Shown here: positions 57,131 to 64,000 of the stretch, piece after piece
How positions within the stretch are numbered: position 1 is the stretch's first letter
Layout of the letters: the number at the start of each line of letters is the position of its first letter
Assembly: GCA_021741355.1 (NCBI GenBank)
Contig: JAIOXZ010000001.1
Location: 62,001 to 126,000 of the forward strand
Direction of reading: 5' to 3'
Length of the DNA stretch: 64,000 nucleotides
From: Caulobacter sp.
Lineage (GTDB): Bacteria > Pseudomonadota > Alphaproteobacteria > Caulobacterales > Caulobacteraceae
Made by a program: the position numbers and the translations under genes
The notes under the pieces: model-generated
Told to the model about the DNA's origin: nothing
The model's input: only the letters and a program-made list of their open reading frames with translations
Databases searched by the model: none

Positions 57131-58284
57131 GGCTCGAACGCGCCCAGGTCGCCGAACGGATCATCGAGGCTGAACTGCGGGTTGGTGAACCACTTCGGCC
57201 CCGCCGCCGTCATGTGGAAGTGGTCCTCCAGACGCACGCCGAACACGCCGGGCACCACGATCATCGGCTCATTGGAGAAACACATGCCGACCTCGAGCGG
57301 GGTCGCGTCGCCCCGAACCAGATTGGGCGACTCATGGACGTCCAGGCCGATGCCGTGGCCGGTGCGGTGCGGCGTGCCGGGCAACTGGTAGTCAGGCCCC
57401 AGGCCATGCCGCACCAGCACCGCCCGGGCGGCGTCATCGACGCGCTCGCAGGGCTTGCCGAGCGCGGCGGCGGCGAAGGCGGCGGCCTGGGCCTCCTTCT
57501 CGATGTCCCAGATACGGCGCACGCGCGGCGTCGCCTCGCCGAAGACGTAGGACCTTGTGATGTCGCTGTTGTAGCCGTCGAGGGTCGTGCCGGTGTCGAT
57601 CAGCACCATGTCGCCCTCGGCCAGGGCGCGATCGGTCTCGCCGCCGTGGGGCAGCGCGGTGTCCTCGGCGAACGAGACGATGCAGAAGCTCGACCCGGTC
57701 CCGCCGTTGAGCAGCCGGTGCTGCGCGTCGATGAAGCGCGTGACCTCCGAGGTCAGGACGCCCGGCGCGAGACTCTGCCAGGCGCGGCGATGCACCTCGA
57801 TGGTGATCGCCTTGGCGCGGGTCATCAGCGCGATCTCCGCGGGAGACTTGGCTCGCCGCAGGCGATTGATCAGCGGCCCCGCATCGGCCAGCCGCTCGTC
57901 ACCGAGCGCCCGGCGCAGACCCAGGAACATGAACAGCGCGATCTGGTCGTCGACCGCCAGCCGTCCAGCCGGGCCCATCCGGTCGGCGACCAGGGCGTAG
58001 GGGTTCTCGTGCTCCTCCCAGGTGGCGATCTCGCCAGGCACGCCGACGATCCCGGCGACCTTGTCCAGCTCGAACCGCGGGCAGACGTACTCAAGACGCC
58101 CGTCAGTGTGGACGATGGCGCCGCACAGGCGCTCTGATGGATGCCAGACCAGTCCGGTGAAGTAGCGCAGGCTCGAGGTCGCCCCCAGCAGCACCGCCTG
58201 GACCCCTGCCGCTTCCATCTGCGTACACAGGGCGGCGAGACGCGCCTGGCGCTCAACGAGGGTGATGGGTGGCGGGTTGGTCAT
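57127..58284 (-). CDS. M24 family Xaa-Pro peptidase
   Basis: This 385-residue protein has a creatinase-like N-domain and the pita-bread metallopeptidase fold. Metal ligands: two Asp in [15 protein letters not shown], His in [11 protein letters not shown], Glu in [10 protein letters not shown] and Glu in [10 protein letters not shown]. It hydrolyses X-Pro peptides or a related substrate. It is translationally coupled to the dioxygenase, an association of unknown purpose. Confidence 0.9.
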   Translation of the reverse strand: MTNPPPITLVERQARLAALCTQMEAAGVQAVLLGATSSLRYFTGLVWHPSERLCGAIVHTDGRLEYVCPRFELDKVAGIVGVPGEIATWEEHENPYALVADRMGPAGRLAVDDQIALFMFLGLRRALGDERLADAGPLINRLRRAKSPAEIALMTRAKAITIEVHRRAWQSLAPGVLTSEVTRFIDAQHRLLNGGTGSSFCIVSFAEDTALPHGGETDRALAEGDMVLIDTGTTLDGYNSDITRSYVFGEATPRVRRIWDIEKEAQAAAFAAAALGKPCERVDDAARAVLVRHGLGPDYQLPGTPHRTGHGIGLDVHESPNLVRGDATPLEVGMCFSNEPMIVVPGVFGVRLEDHFHMTAAGPKWFTNPQFSLDDPFGDLGAFEP

Positions 58285-58313
58285 GGCGCGACTCCTTGGC
58301 GGCGCACTCTAGC

Positions 58314-59045
58314 CTAAAGCCGTCCCGCATCCGCCAGCCGCTCAAGCAACCAGACCCTCGCTGGCGGCAAGGGACGGTTCAGCGGGCCAAACACGAACTG
58401 CTCCAGGAAGTGCCCGGTCAGGTCGAAGCCCTTGCGGATGTCGCCCTCCGACAACCCGCCCTGGGAGCCGAGCAGGAAGCCCGGCAATGCGAGCAGTCGG
58501 TCGGCGAACGGCGCGCCCGCCGAGCGGCTGACCGCCCGGCCCGTGCGGGGACTGACCCAGACCAGATCGTCGGTGGTTCCCGTCGAAGCGCACTTGCTCA
58601 AGTCCAGCCCGAAGCCGAGCTCCTGCAGCAGGCCGGCCTCGAACCGCACGAAGATCGCCGGCCAGATGTCGGTCAGGCTGAAGGCGTTGCTGAGCGAGTC
58701 GAAGGCGTAGTAGGCGCCCGGATGCGGTTCCCGCTCCGGCAGCGCACCCGCAGCGACGGCCGCGGCGGCGGCGAGGCCGGCCAGCGCCAGCGGATCATCG
58801 AACAGCGCCGAGGGCCCCTCCCCGACCGGCTCCAGCTGCGCCGATCCCAACTGGTCGGACATTCGCGCCCGGTAGCCGGCGCGCACCCGCGCCCCGGCCT
58901 GGAGGTAGGGCTTCATCTTCCGTGAGCCGCCGCCGGCGACATGGGCGGCGAACCGGCCGTGTTCCTCTGTCAGCAGATCAACGATCGCCCCCGACTCGCC
59001 ATGCGACCGGGCGGAGAGCACGAAGGCGTCGTCTTCCCATTCCAT
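58314..59045 (-). CDS. recO: DNA repair protein RecO
   Basis: This 243-residue protein has an N-terminal OB fold (DDAFVLSARSHGESGAIVDLLTEEHGRF) and a helical C-domain (LLQELGFGLDLSKCA, RLLALPGFLLG). It loads RecA together with RecR. The zinc cysteine cluster of some RecO proteins is not present. The ATG at 59045 fits; the longer frame reads into a repeat. Confidence 0.93.
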   Translation of the reverse strand: MEWEDDAFVLSARSHGESGAIVDLLTEEHGRFAAHVAGGGSRKMKPYLQAGARVRAGYRARMSDQLGSAQLEPVGEGPSALFDDPLALAGLAAAAAVAAGALPEREPHPGAYYAFDSLSNAFSLTDIWPAIFVRFEAGLLQELGFGLDLSKCASTGTTDDLVWVSPRTGRAVSRSAGAPFADRLLALPGFLLGSQGGLSEGDIRKGFDLTGHFLEQFVFGPLNRPLPPARVWLLERLADAGRL

Positions 59046-59091
59046 GGGTGAGGGATAGCGGGTTGCGGGACGGGGAGCGAGAGGCACGACC

Positions 59092-59249
59092 GTCCCCCTT
59101 CCCCCTCGATGGGGGAAGGGTCGGGGATGGGGGGGCGCGCACTCTGGCGCCGACAACGCAGTGAAGGCGCCGAGCCCAACAACGTCTTCGAAATGAAATC
59201 GAGCGGCTTCACCCCCATCCCTGCCCTTCCCCCATTGAGGGGGAAGGGT
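59092..59249. repeat. Palindromic repeat, family 3 (inverted pair around a unique core)
   Basis: Left arm (59092-59131) reads CCCCCTTCCCCCTCGATGGG then GGAAGGGTCGGGGATGGGGG; the right arm (59211-59249) is its near-complement, CACCCCCATCCCTGCCCTTC then CCCATTGAGGGGGAAGGG. Each arm is itself palindromic in its middle. They bracket ~80 bases of unique sequence between recO and the SnoaL-like gene. Confidence 0.75.
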
Positions 59250-59259
59250 TCAAAGCGGG

Positions 59260-59751
59260 CTACTTTGGCTTCGCCTCGAAGGCCTTGATCGTCGCCGTCA
59301 TATCCTTGGCCAGATCGTTCGGGATCGGGAAGGTCAGGGCGTACTGCGAGACCTTCCAGCCCTCCGGCGTCAGCACCAGCGTTCCGGTTCCCCGGCTGGT
59401 CCCGTAGCTCTGGCTGTCGAGCAGCTCGTCGAACCAGGCCACGCAGCCGCAGGCCACGGGGGCGATGGTGATGTGCCGCTCGCGGGGAACGTAGGTCCAG
59501 CCCTGGCCTTTCGAGAAGTAAGGCATGGCGTAGCCCTTGAACTCGGTCAGACTCCAGTGCTCAGCGGCGTCGGTGCCGAGGTAGGTGGCGTCGGGCGTGT
59601 AGAGGGCGAAATAGCCTGGGCCGTCCGCCTTGGCCGCCGCAGTGTGCAGGGCGTCGAGGACTTCGGCGATGTCCTGTTCAGGGGTGGTGGCGTGGGCGGG
59701 GGTGGCTGCGACGGCGGTCAGCAGGGCCAAAGCCAGAACGAACGGGCGCAT
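59260..59751 (-). CDS. Exported SnoaL/NTF2-like protein
   Basis: This 163-residue product has a signal peptide (FVLALALLTAVAATPAHA) and a single NTF2/SnoaL-like cone domain: AKADGPGYFALYTPDATYLGTDA, a central CGCVAWFDELL, and a C-terminal VLTPEGWKVSQYALTFPIPN typical of DUF4440-like family members. These fold as small ligand-binding or isomerase domains, and no catalytic set is apparent. The ATG at 59751 was chosen because the signal peptide begins there. Confidence 0.8.
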   Translation of the reverse strand: MRPFVLALALLTAVAATPAHATTPEQDIAEVLDALHTAAAKADGPGYFALYTPDATYLGTDAAEHWSLTEFKGYAMPYFSKGQGWTYVPRERHITIAPVACGCVAWFDELLDSQSYGTSRGTGTLVLTPEGWKVSQYALTFPIPNDLAKDMTATIKAFEAKPK

Positions 59752-59816
59752 ATCAGCTTCCTCGGTTGGACCGACAAGCTGCCCGACGCGGAGCCAAGCT
59801 GAAAGCCCCTTCAATT

Positions 59817-59902
59817 GTCATCCCGGACGACCCGAAGGGTCGATCCGGGACCCAGATCAAACCCCGGCTCTTCGCGCTTCGCGCTGCGGCCGGGATGACA
59901 AC
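59817..59902. repeat. Palindromic repeat, family 2, second copy
   Basis: GTCATCCCGGACGACCCGAAGG, then CGATCCGGGACCCAGATC, a core with TCTTCGCGC, and CCGGGATGACA. It shares the TCATCCCGG...GGGACCCAG...CCGGGATGA frame with the repeat at 30483. The arms are less perfect. It lies between era and the SnoaL-like gene. Confidence 0.65.
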
Positions 59903-59919
59903 GAGGGGATGGAGGCGCC

Positions 59920-60870
59920 CTAAACGTCGAAGTCCAGGCCCATGCCCTGGTAGATGTCCCGCTCGTCGGCCCAGTTCTCGCGGACCTTCACGTGCAGGAA
60001 CAGGTGGACCTTGCGGTCGAGCAGTTCCCCAAGTTCCTCGCGGGAAGCCGAGCCGATCCACTTCAGGGTCTGGCCGTTCTCGCCGATGATGATCGCCCGC
60101 TGGCCGTCGCGTTCGACGAAGATGGTCTGTTCGATGCGCACCGAGCCGTCGCGGCGCTCCTCGAAGGCGGTGGTCTCGACCGTCGCCGCGTAGGGCAGTT
60201 CCTCATGGACCCGCAGATAGAGTTTCTCGCGAGTCAGTTCGGCGGCCAGCAGGCGCACCGGCAGGTCGGCCGTCTGGTCTTCGGGGTAGAGCCAGGGTCC
60301 TTCCGGCATCAGGCCGGCCAGGCGATCACGGAGGTCGTCGACCCCGGCGCCGGTGGCGGCCGAGATCATGAACACCTCCGAATAGACGCCGGTTTCGAAC
60401 AGCGCCTGGGCCACGGCCAGCATCCGCTCGCGCTTGACCCCGTCGATCTTGTTCAACGCCAGGATCGCCTGGCGCTTGGCGCCCTTCAGCCCCTCGATGA
60501 TTGTCTGGACGTCCTGGACAGCCTTCTTGTCGGCCCCTTCCGCCTTGCCCTCGCCGCTGACGGCGAGCTGGGCCTGGACGTCGACGAGATGCACGACGGC
60601 GTCAGCGTCCTCGGCCCCCGACCAGGCCGAGCGGACCATGGCCCGGTCCAGCCGGCGGCGCGGGGTGAAGATGCCTGGGGTGTCGACCAGCACGATCTGG
60701 GACTGACCGGCCATGGCCACGCCACGCACGGGGAAGCGAGTCGTCTGCACCTTGCGGGTGACGATGGAAACCTTGGCGCCGACGAGGCGGTTGGTCAGGG
60801 TCGACTTGCCGGCGTTGGGGGCGCCGATGATCGCGGCGAAACCCGCGCGGGTGGGGGATGAAGAGGTCAT
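59920..60870 (-). CDS. era: GTPase Era
   Basis: This 316-residue protein has the G-domain motifs GAPNAGKST, TRKVQTTRF (G2), DTPG and NKID with SAATG, and a C-terminal KH domain binding the 3' end of 16S rRNA (AIIIGENGQTLKWIGSASREEL). It acts in small-subunit maturation. The ATG at 60870 was preferred over a TTG 6 codons upstream. It is separated from rnc by a 127-base repeat-filled gap. Confidence 0.95.
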   Translation of the reverse strand: MTSSSPTRAGFAAIIGAPNAGKSTLTNRLVGAKVSIVTRKVQTTRFPVRGVAMAGQSQIVLVDTPGIFTPRRRLDRAMVRSAWSGAEDADAVVHLVDVQAQLAVSGEGKAEGADKKAVQDVQTIIEGLKGAKRQAILALNKIDGVKRERMLAVAQALFETGVYSEVFMISAATGAGVDDLRDRLAGLMPEGPWLYPEDQTADLPVRLLAAELTREKLYLRVHEELPYAATVETTAFEERRDGSVRIEQTIFVERDGQRAIIIGENGQTLKWIGSASREELGELLDRKVHLFLHVKVRENWADERDIYQGMGLDFDV

Positions 60871-60899
60871 TGCGGCGGCCTGTAGCACAGTTGGCCGTC

Positions 60900-60998
60900 G
60901 GGGACATGTGCCGCGGGGACATGTACCGTCAGGTACGTGTCCCCCAAACCCGTGGCCGCTCGATTAGGGGACACGTACCGAAGACGGTACATGTCTCC
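60900..60998. repeat. Palindromic repeat, family 4 (GGGGACA-YGTACC)
   Basis: The 13-base unit GGGGACAYGTACC occurs as two hairpins: 60915-60944 (arms GGGGACATGTACC and GGTACGTGTCCCC) and 60967-60998 (GGGGACACGTACC and GGTACATGTCTCC), preceded by a partial copy at 60900-60910. The second hairpin touches the rnc stop codon. Such units are typical of REP sequences mobilised by IS200-like REP-associated transposases; no transposase is in the window. Confidence 0.8.
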
Positions 60999-61696
60999 TA
61001 GGCCCGCCCCTCGCGGCTCAGCAGCATGGCCAGGGCGGCGGACTTTTCGGCGTCCTGACGGGAGCGGCCCTCGCCCTGTTCCGGGTCGTATCCCTGGATC
61101 ATCACCTCGACGGTGAACACAGGAGCATGGTCCGGCCCCTTGCGGGCGATGACGGCGTAGGCCGGCAGCGGCAGGCCGAGACTCTGGGCCCATTCCTGCA
61201 GCCGGGTCTTGGGGTCATGGCCGCGGGTGTCCGACGGCGTGTCGAACTCCTCGCGCCAGGCCTCGTTGAAGAAGCTGCGCGCGACGTCCAGGCCGCCGTC
61301 GATGTAGAGGGCCGCCATCAGGGCCTCGCAGGCGTCGCCGAGCACGCCGTCGGACTCCCGGGCGCCGATCTTGGTCGCGGAGCCTGACAGCCGCAGGGCG
61401 GGCGCCAGGCCGATGTGACGCGCCACACGGGCGCAGGCCTTGCCGTTGACCAGCGCCGCGAGCCGGGGTGACAGCACCCCTTCCTTGGCGTCCGTGTCCA
61501 GCGCCAGCAGCCGCTCGGCCGCCAGCAGGTTCAGCACCCGGTCGCCGAGGAATTCCAGCCGTTCGTTGTGACGGACCTTGCGCGCGCCGTCGCCGACGCT
61601 GGAGTGGGTCAGGGCCCGCTCGAGCAGCTCACGGTCGGCAAAAACGTGGCCGATGCGCCGTTCGAGGGCCGTTACCGCCTCGAGCCGGGCGTTCAT
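60998..61696 (-). CDS. rnc: Ribonuclease III
   Basis: This 232-residue enzyme cleaves double-stranded RNA in rRNA and mRNA processing. The catalytic signature [15 protein letters not shown] and distal acidic residues in [16 protein letters not shown] are intact. The C-terminal dsRNA-binding domain begins near 150 ([20 protein letters not shown]). The ATG overlaps the lepB stop (ATGA). Confidence 0.95.
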   Translation of the reverse strand: MNARLEAVTALERRIGHVFADRELLERALTHSSVGDGARKVRHNERLEFLGDRVLNLLAAERLLALDTDAKEGVLSPRLAALVNGKACARVARHIGLAPALRLSGSATKIGARESDGVLGDACEALMAALYIDGGLDVARSFFNEAWREEFDTPSDTRGHDPKTRLQEWAQSLGLPLPAYAVIARKGPDHAPVFTVEVMIQGYDPEQGEGRSRQDAEKSAALAMLLSREGRA

Positions 61697-62529
61697 TTCA
61701 GGACGTTGAAGAACCGGCTCGGACGCGCGTCGAGGAACCAGGTCCAGGGCTTGAACAGCGACGCCTTGCCGTTCCACGACAGCAGGATGATCCGGGCATG
61801 ACCCACCAGGTTTTCCTGCGGCACGAAGCCCACGCCGCTGGCTTCCGGCGCGACCCGGCTGTCCAGCGAGTTGTCGCGGTTGTCGCCCATGAAGAAATAG
61901 TGGCCTTCGGGCACGATATAGACGCCGGTGTCGTCCACATCACCGCGCGGACCGCAGTCGTAGGTCTCGTAGGCGCGGCTATCCATGTTGGTTTCGCGGA
62001 AGCGCTGCACGGTCGAGCCGTTCCAGCAGGTGCCGGGATCGCCCGGGCCGTCATAGACGCGGGCGTTGGCCTTGCCGTTCACAAAGACCACGCCGGCCTT
62101 CACCTGGACCCGGTCGCCCGGCAGGCCCATCAGGCGCTTGATGTAGTCGGTCTGATTGTCCGACGGCAGCTTGAAGACGATGATGTCGCCGCGCTCGGGT
62201 GCGCTGGCGAAGATCCGGCCCTTGAACAGCGGCGGGCTGAACGGGATCGAGTGCTTGCTGTAGCCGTAGCTGAACTTCGAGACGATGATGTAGTCGCCCT
62301 TCAGCAGGTTCGGCTCCATCGACGCCGAGGGAATTGTGAACGGCTGGAACAGGAAGATCCGCAGCACCAGCGCGATCAGCAGGGCGTAGACGACGGTCTT
62401 GACGATCTCGATCGTCTCGCTGACCGCGTCGACGCCGGCTTGCGGCGGTGTCTCGTCATGAGGCGTGTCGAGCGCCAGCGGCCTGGCATCAGCGATGGTC
62501 TCGGCCTGCGGTTCGGCGGCGTCAGTCAT
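61693..62529 (-). CDS. lepB: Signal peptidase I, second tandem copy
   Basis: This 278-residue membrane protease has a TM helix near 45-61. The Ser/Lys dyad is S70 in [11 protein letters not shown] and K131 in [22 protein letters not shown] is the conserved late motif. The N-terminal ~40 residues are acidic and differ from the first copy. It removes signal peptides of exported proteins. Confidence 0.94.
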   Translation of the reverse strand: MTDAAEPQAETIADARPLALDTPHDETPPQAGVDAVSETIEIVKTVVYALLIALVLRIFLFQPFTIPSASMEPNLLKGDYIIVSKFSYGYSKHSIPFSPPLFKGRIFASAPERGDIIVFKLPSDNQTDYIKRLMGLPGDRVQVKAGVVFVNGKANARVYDGPGDPGTCWNGSTVQRFRETNMDSRAYETYDCGPRGDVDDTGVYIVPEGHYFFMGDNRDNSLDSRVAPEASGVGFVPQENLVGHARIILLSWNGKASLFKPWTWFLDARPSRFFNVLK

Positions 62530-62653
62530 AGTGCGCGCGCGGCTCTCTTCTCAATGATGCGGGAAACACGCCCGCGAGTCTGGTTAGTCCGCCTATACGA
62601 CAGCGGCAAGCCTGACGCCCGCTACTTCGCGTTCATGGCGTATTGGCGGCGGC

Positions 62654-63484
62654 TCAGGCGGGCGCCTGCGCCTTCATCGAGTGGAAGAACCGGTTCCAGC
62701 GCAGGTTCAGCACCCAGGTCCATGGCTTGAACAGCGACGCGCCCTCTTTCCAGGAGGCCAGCACCGTCTCGGCCTTGCCGACGAGATTCTCCGCCGGGAC
62801 ATAGCCGACGCCGCCCGATTCCGGCGCGACGCGGCTGTCCAGCGAGTTGTCGCGATTGTCGCCCATGAAGAAATACTGCCCCTCGGGGACCAGGTACTCC
62901 GGCGTGTTGTCGAGGCGGCTGAGACCGCAGTCGTAGGTGATGTAGCGGCGGCCGATGGCGTTGGTTTCCCAGTAGCGCATGGGCGTCGCGTCATTGGGAC
63001 AGGCGCCGGCGTCGCCTTCGGCCAGCCCGTCGGCCTCACGCGGCAGAGCCTTGCCGTTCACTGTGAGCACGCCGTTGGTCATCTGGATGGTGTCGCCCGG
63101 CAGACCGATCAGGCGCTTGATCAGGTCCTTGTGGCCTTCGGCCGGCGTCTTGAAGACCACCACGTCGCCGCGTTTGGGCGTCGCGGCGAACACGCGGCCC
63201 TTGAACAGCGGCGGGCTGAACGGGATCGAGTTGCGGCTGAAGCCGTAGCTGAACTTCGAGACGACGACATAGTCGCCGATCAGCAGGTTCGGCCGCATCG
63301 ACGACGACGGGATGGTGAAGGGCTGGAACAGGAATATCCGCAGGACCAGCGCAATCAGCAGCGCGTAAACGATGGTCTTCGCCATATCGACCAATTCAGC
63401 CTTCGGGTCGGTGACGGGTCCCGCCGGCGTGGCGATGTCCTCGTCGACGGCGTCATCGGCTGGCGTATCAGCGGCGTCGTTCAT
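62654..63484 (-). CDS. lepB: Signal peptidase I, first tandem copy
   Basis: This 276-residue protein has the same architecture as its downstream paralogue: TM near 37-53, dyad S62 in FTIPSSSMRPN and K123 in LIKRLIGLPGD, and [11 protein letters not shown]. The insert between the catalytic boxes differs (CPNDATP instead of a short loop). The ATG at 63484 follows a GTG at 63490. The order acpS-lepB-lepB-rnc-era agrees with a duplicated lepB in Caulobacterales. Confidence 0.93.
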   Translation of the reverse strand: MNDAADTPADDAVDEDIATPAGPVTDPKAELVDMAKTIVYALLIALVLRIFLFQPFTIPSSSMRPNLLIGDYVVVSKFSYGFSRNSIPFSPPLFKGRVFAATPKRGDVVVFKTPAEGHKDLIKRLIGLPGDTIQMTNGVLTVNGKALPREADGLAEGDAGACPNDATPMRYWETNAIGRRYITYDCGLSRLDNTPEYLVPEGQYFFMGDNRDNSLDSRVAPESGGVGYVPAENLVGKAETVLASWKEGASLFKPWTWVLNLRWNRFFHSMKAQAPA

Positions 63485-63566
63485 GGCCACAGTCTCTGTC
63501 GGCTGGGCGCCCCCGCCCGGTTCGGCTTGTAGGCTAGTCCGTTTCGGGGCGCCCGTTAACTCGTCG

Positions 63567-63986
63567 TCATGCCGGTCCCGGCACGGCCTCGATGATCACG
63601 AAGGCCTGGGCGTAGGGATGGTCGTCGGTCAGGGACAGGTGAATCACCCCCACCATGCCTTCCGGAAGGAGCTCGGCCAGGCGTTCGGCCGCGCCGCCGG
63701 TCAGCGCCATGGTCGGCTTGCCGCTGCGCAGATTGACCACGCCCATGTCTTTCCAGTGGACGCCGCGTCTGGGCACGCCGGTGCCAAGCGCCTTGGCGCA
63801 GGCCTCCTTGGCGGCGAAACGCTTGGAATAGCTGGCCGCGCGACCGCCCTGGGCGTTGACCTTGCGCTCGGAGCGGTCGCGTTCGACGTCGGTGAAGGTG
63901 CGATTGATGAACCGGTCGCCGAACCGCTCCAGCGTCTTTTCAACGCGACGGATGTCGCTGAGGTCGGAGCCGATGCCGATGATCAT
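63567..63986 (-). CDS. acpS: Holo-[acyl-carrier-protein] synthase
   Basis: This 139-residue enzyme transfers 4'-phosphopantetheine from CoA to ACP. Magnesium-site motifs are [13 protein letters not shown] and the helix [18 protein letters not shown] with its conserved Glu. Family-typical [16 protein letters not shown] closes the protein. It starts inside the stop codon of the gene upstream (ATGA). Confidence 0.95.
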   Translation of the reverse strand: MIIGIGSDLSDIRRVEKTLERFGDRFINRTFTDVERDRSERKVNAQGGRAASYSKRFAAKEACAKALGTGVPRRGVHWKDMGVVNLRSGKPTMALTGGAAERLAELLPEGMVGVIHLSLTDDHPYAQAFVIIEAVPGPA

Positions 63987-64000
63987 GCGGCCAGCTCGGC
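63983..64000 (-). CDS. 3' end of a truncated upstream CDS (pdxJ expected)
   Basis: Only the last five codons (AELAA) and a TGA overlapping the acpS ATG are in the window. In many alphaproteobacteria pdxJ (pyridoxine 5'-phosphate synthase) precedes acpS, so that is the likely identity, but the sequence itself is too short to confirm. Confidence 0.4.

Overview
This window looks like a chromosomal core segment of a GC-rich alphaproteobacterium, most likely of the order Caulobacterales (Caulobacter/Phenylobacterium type). The lines of evidence are a C4-pathway hemA (5-aminolevulinate synthase), a MucR/Ros regulator, a two-domain cold-shock protein followed by a DUF192 gene, the order YceD-plsX-fabH-ihfA-merR, the order nrdR-ribD-ribE-ribB-ribH-nusB-thiL ending near a membrane pyrophosphatase, and acpS-lepB-rnc-era with recO and parC close by. 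The genus is an inference; no rRNA or phylogenetic marker comparison was possible.

Layout. 1-4.8 kb: two tRNA genes flanking an NDUFS4-like complex I gene, a kinase-like/alcohol dehydrogenase pair, a thioesterase, DUF192 and CspD. 4.9-11 kb: tRNA-Glu and the leftward run alaC-like/hom/glpX/recJ. 10.6-18.8 kb: a lipoprotein gene divergent from PHA synthase, argC with a GNAT gene, rplM-rpsI with promoter and terminator, a PhoX-like Tat protein, and ctaA. 18.9-24.6 kb: small membrane proteins, tRNA-Pro(GGG), and the lipid/envelope cluster YceD-plsX-fabH-ihfA-merR beside a bc1 chaperone and bamE. 24.6-34.3 kb: hppA, thiL, nusB, the riboflavin genes, nrdR, glyA and mucR. 34.3-42 kb: hemA and hemB enclosing a valine-degradation cluster (acyl-CoA dehydrogenase, 3-hydroxyisobutyryl-CoA hydrolase, 3-hydroxyisobutyrate dehydrogenase) into which two exported methyltransferase-like genes are inserted. 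42-48.3 kb: a hybrid histidine kinase, a Tat-exported PL10-like pectate lyase, a broken ASCH-domain gene, an exported alpha/beta hydrolase and a beta-hydroxyacid dehydrogenase. 48.4-64 kb: motB, bpt, LemA/HtpX-like pair, beta-lactamase-like hydrolase, parC, recO, era, rnc, two tandem lepB genes and acpS.

Most of the content is housekeeping. I found no CRISPR array, prophage, insertion sequence or obvious defence island. The most unusual signal is the riboflavin operon. Its RibD is reduced to the reductase domain and has no ATG/GTG/TTG start (a CTG with a well-placed Shine-Dalgarno sequence is the best candidate). Its RibBA has lost the zinc cysteines of GTP cyclohydrolase II. The operon therefore appears to encode neither of the first two steps of the GTP branch. 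Other points of interest are the exported methyltransferase-like pair, the ASCH gene remnant, a lysine/alanine-rich tail on PHA synthase, a dyad inside the likely glyA promoter, and at least four families of intergenic palindromic repeats.

Starts were chosen from family length, visible Shine-Dalgarno sequences and overlaps with upstream genes; several differ from the longest open frame.
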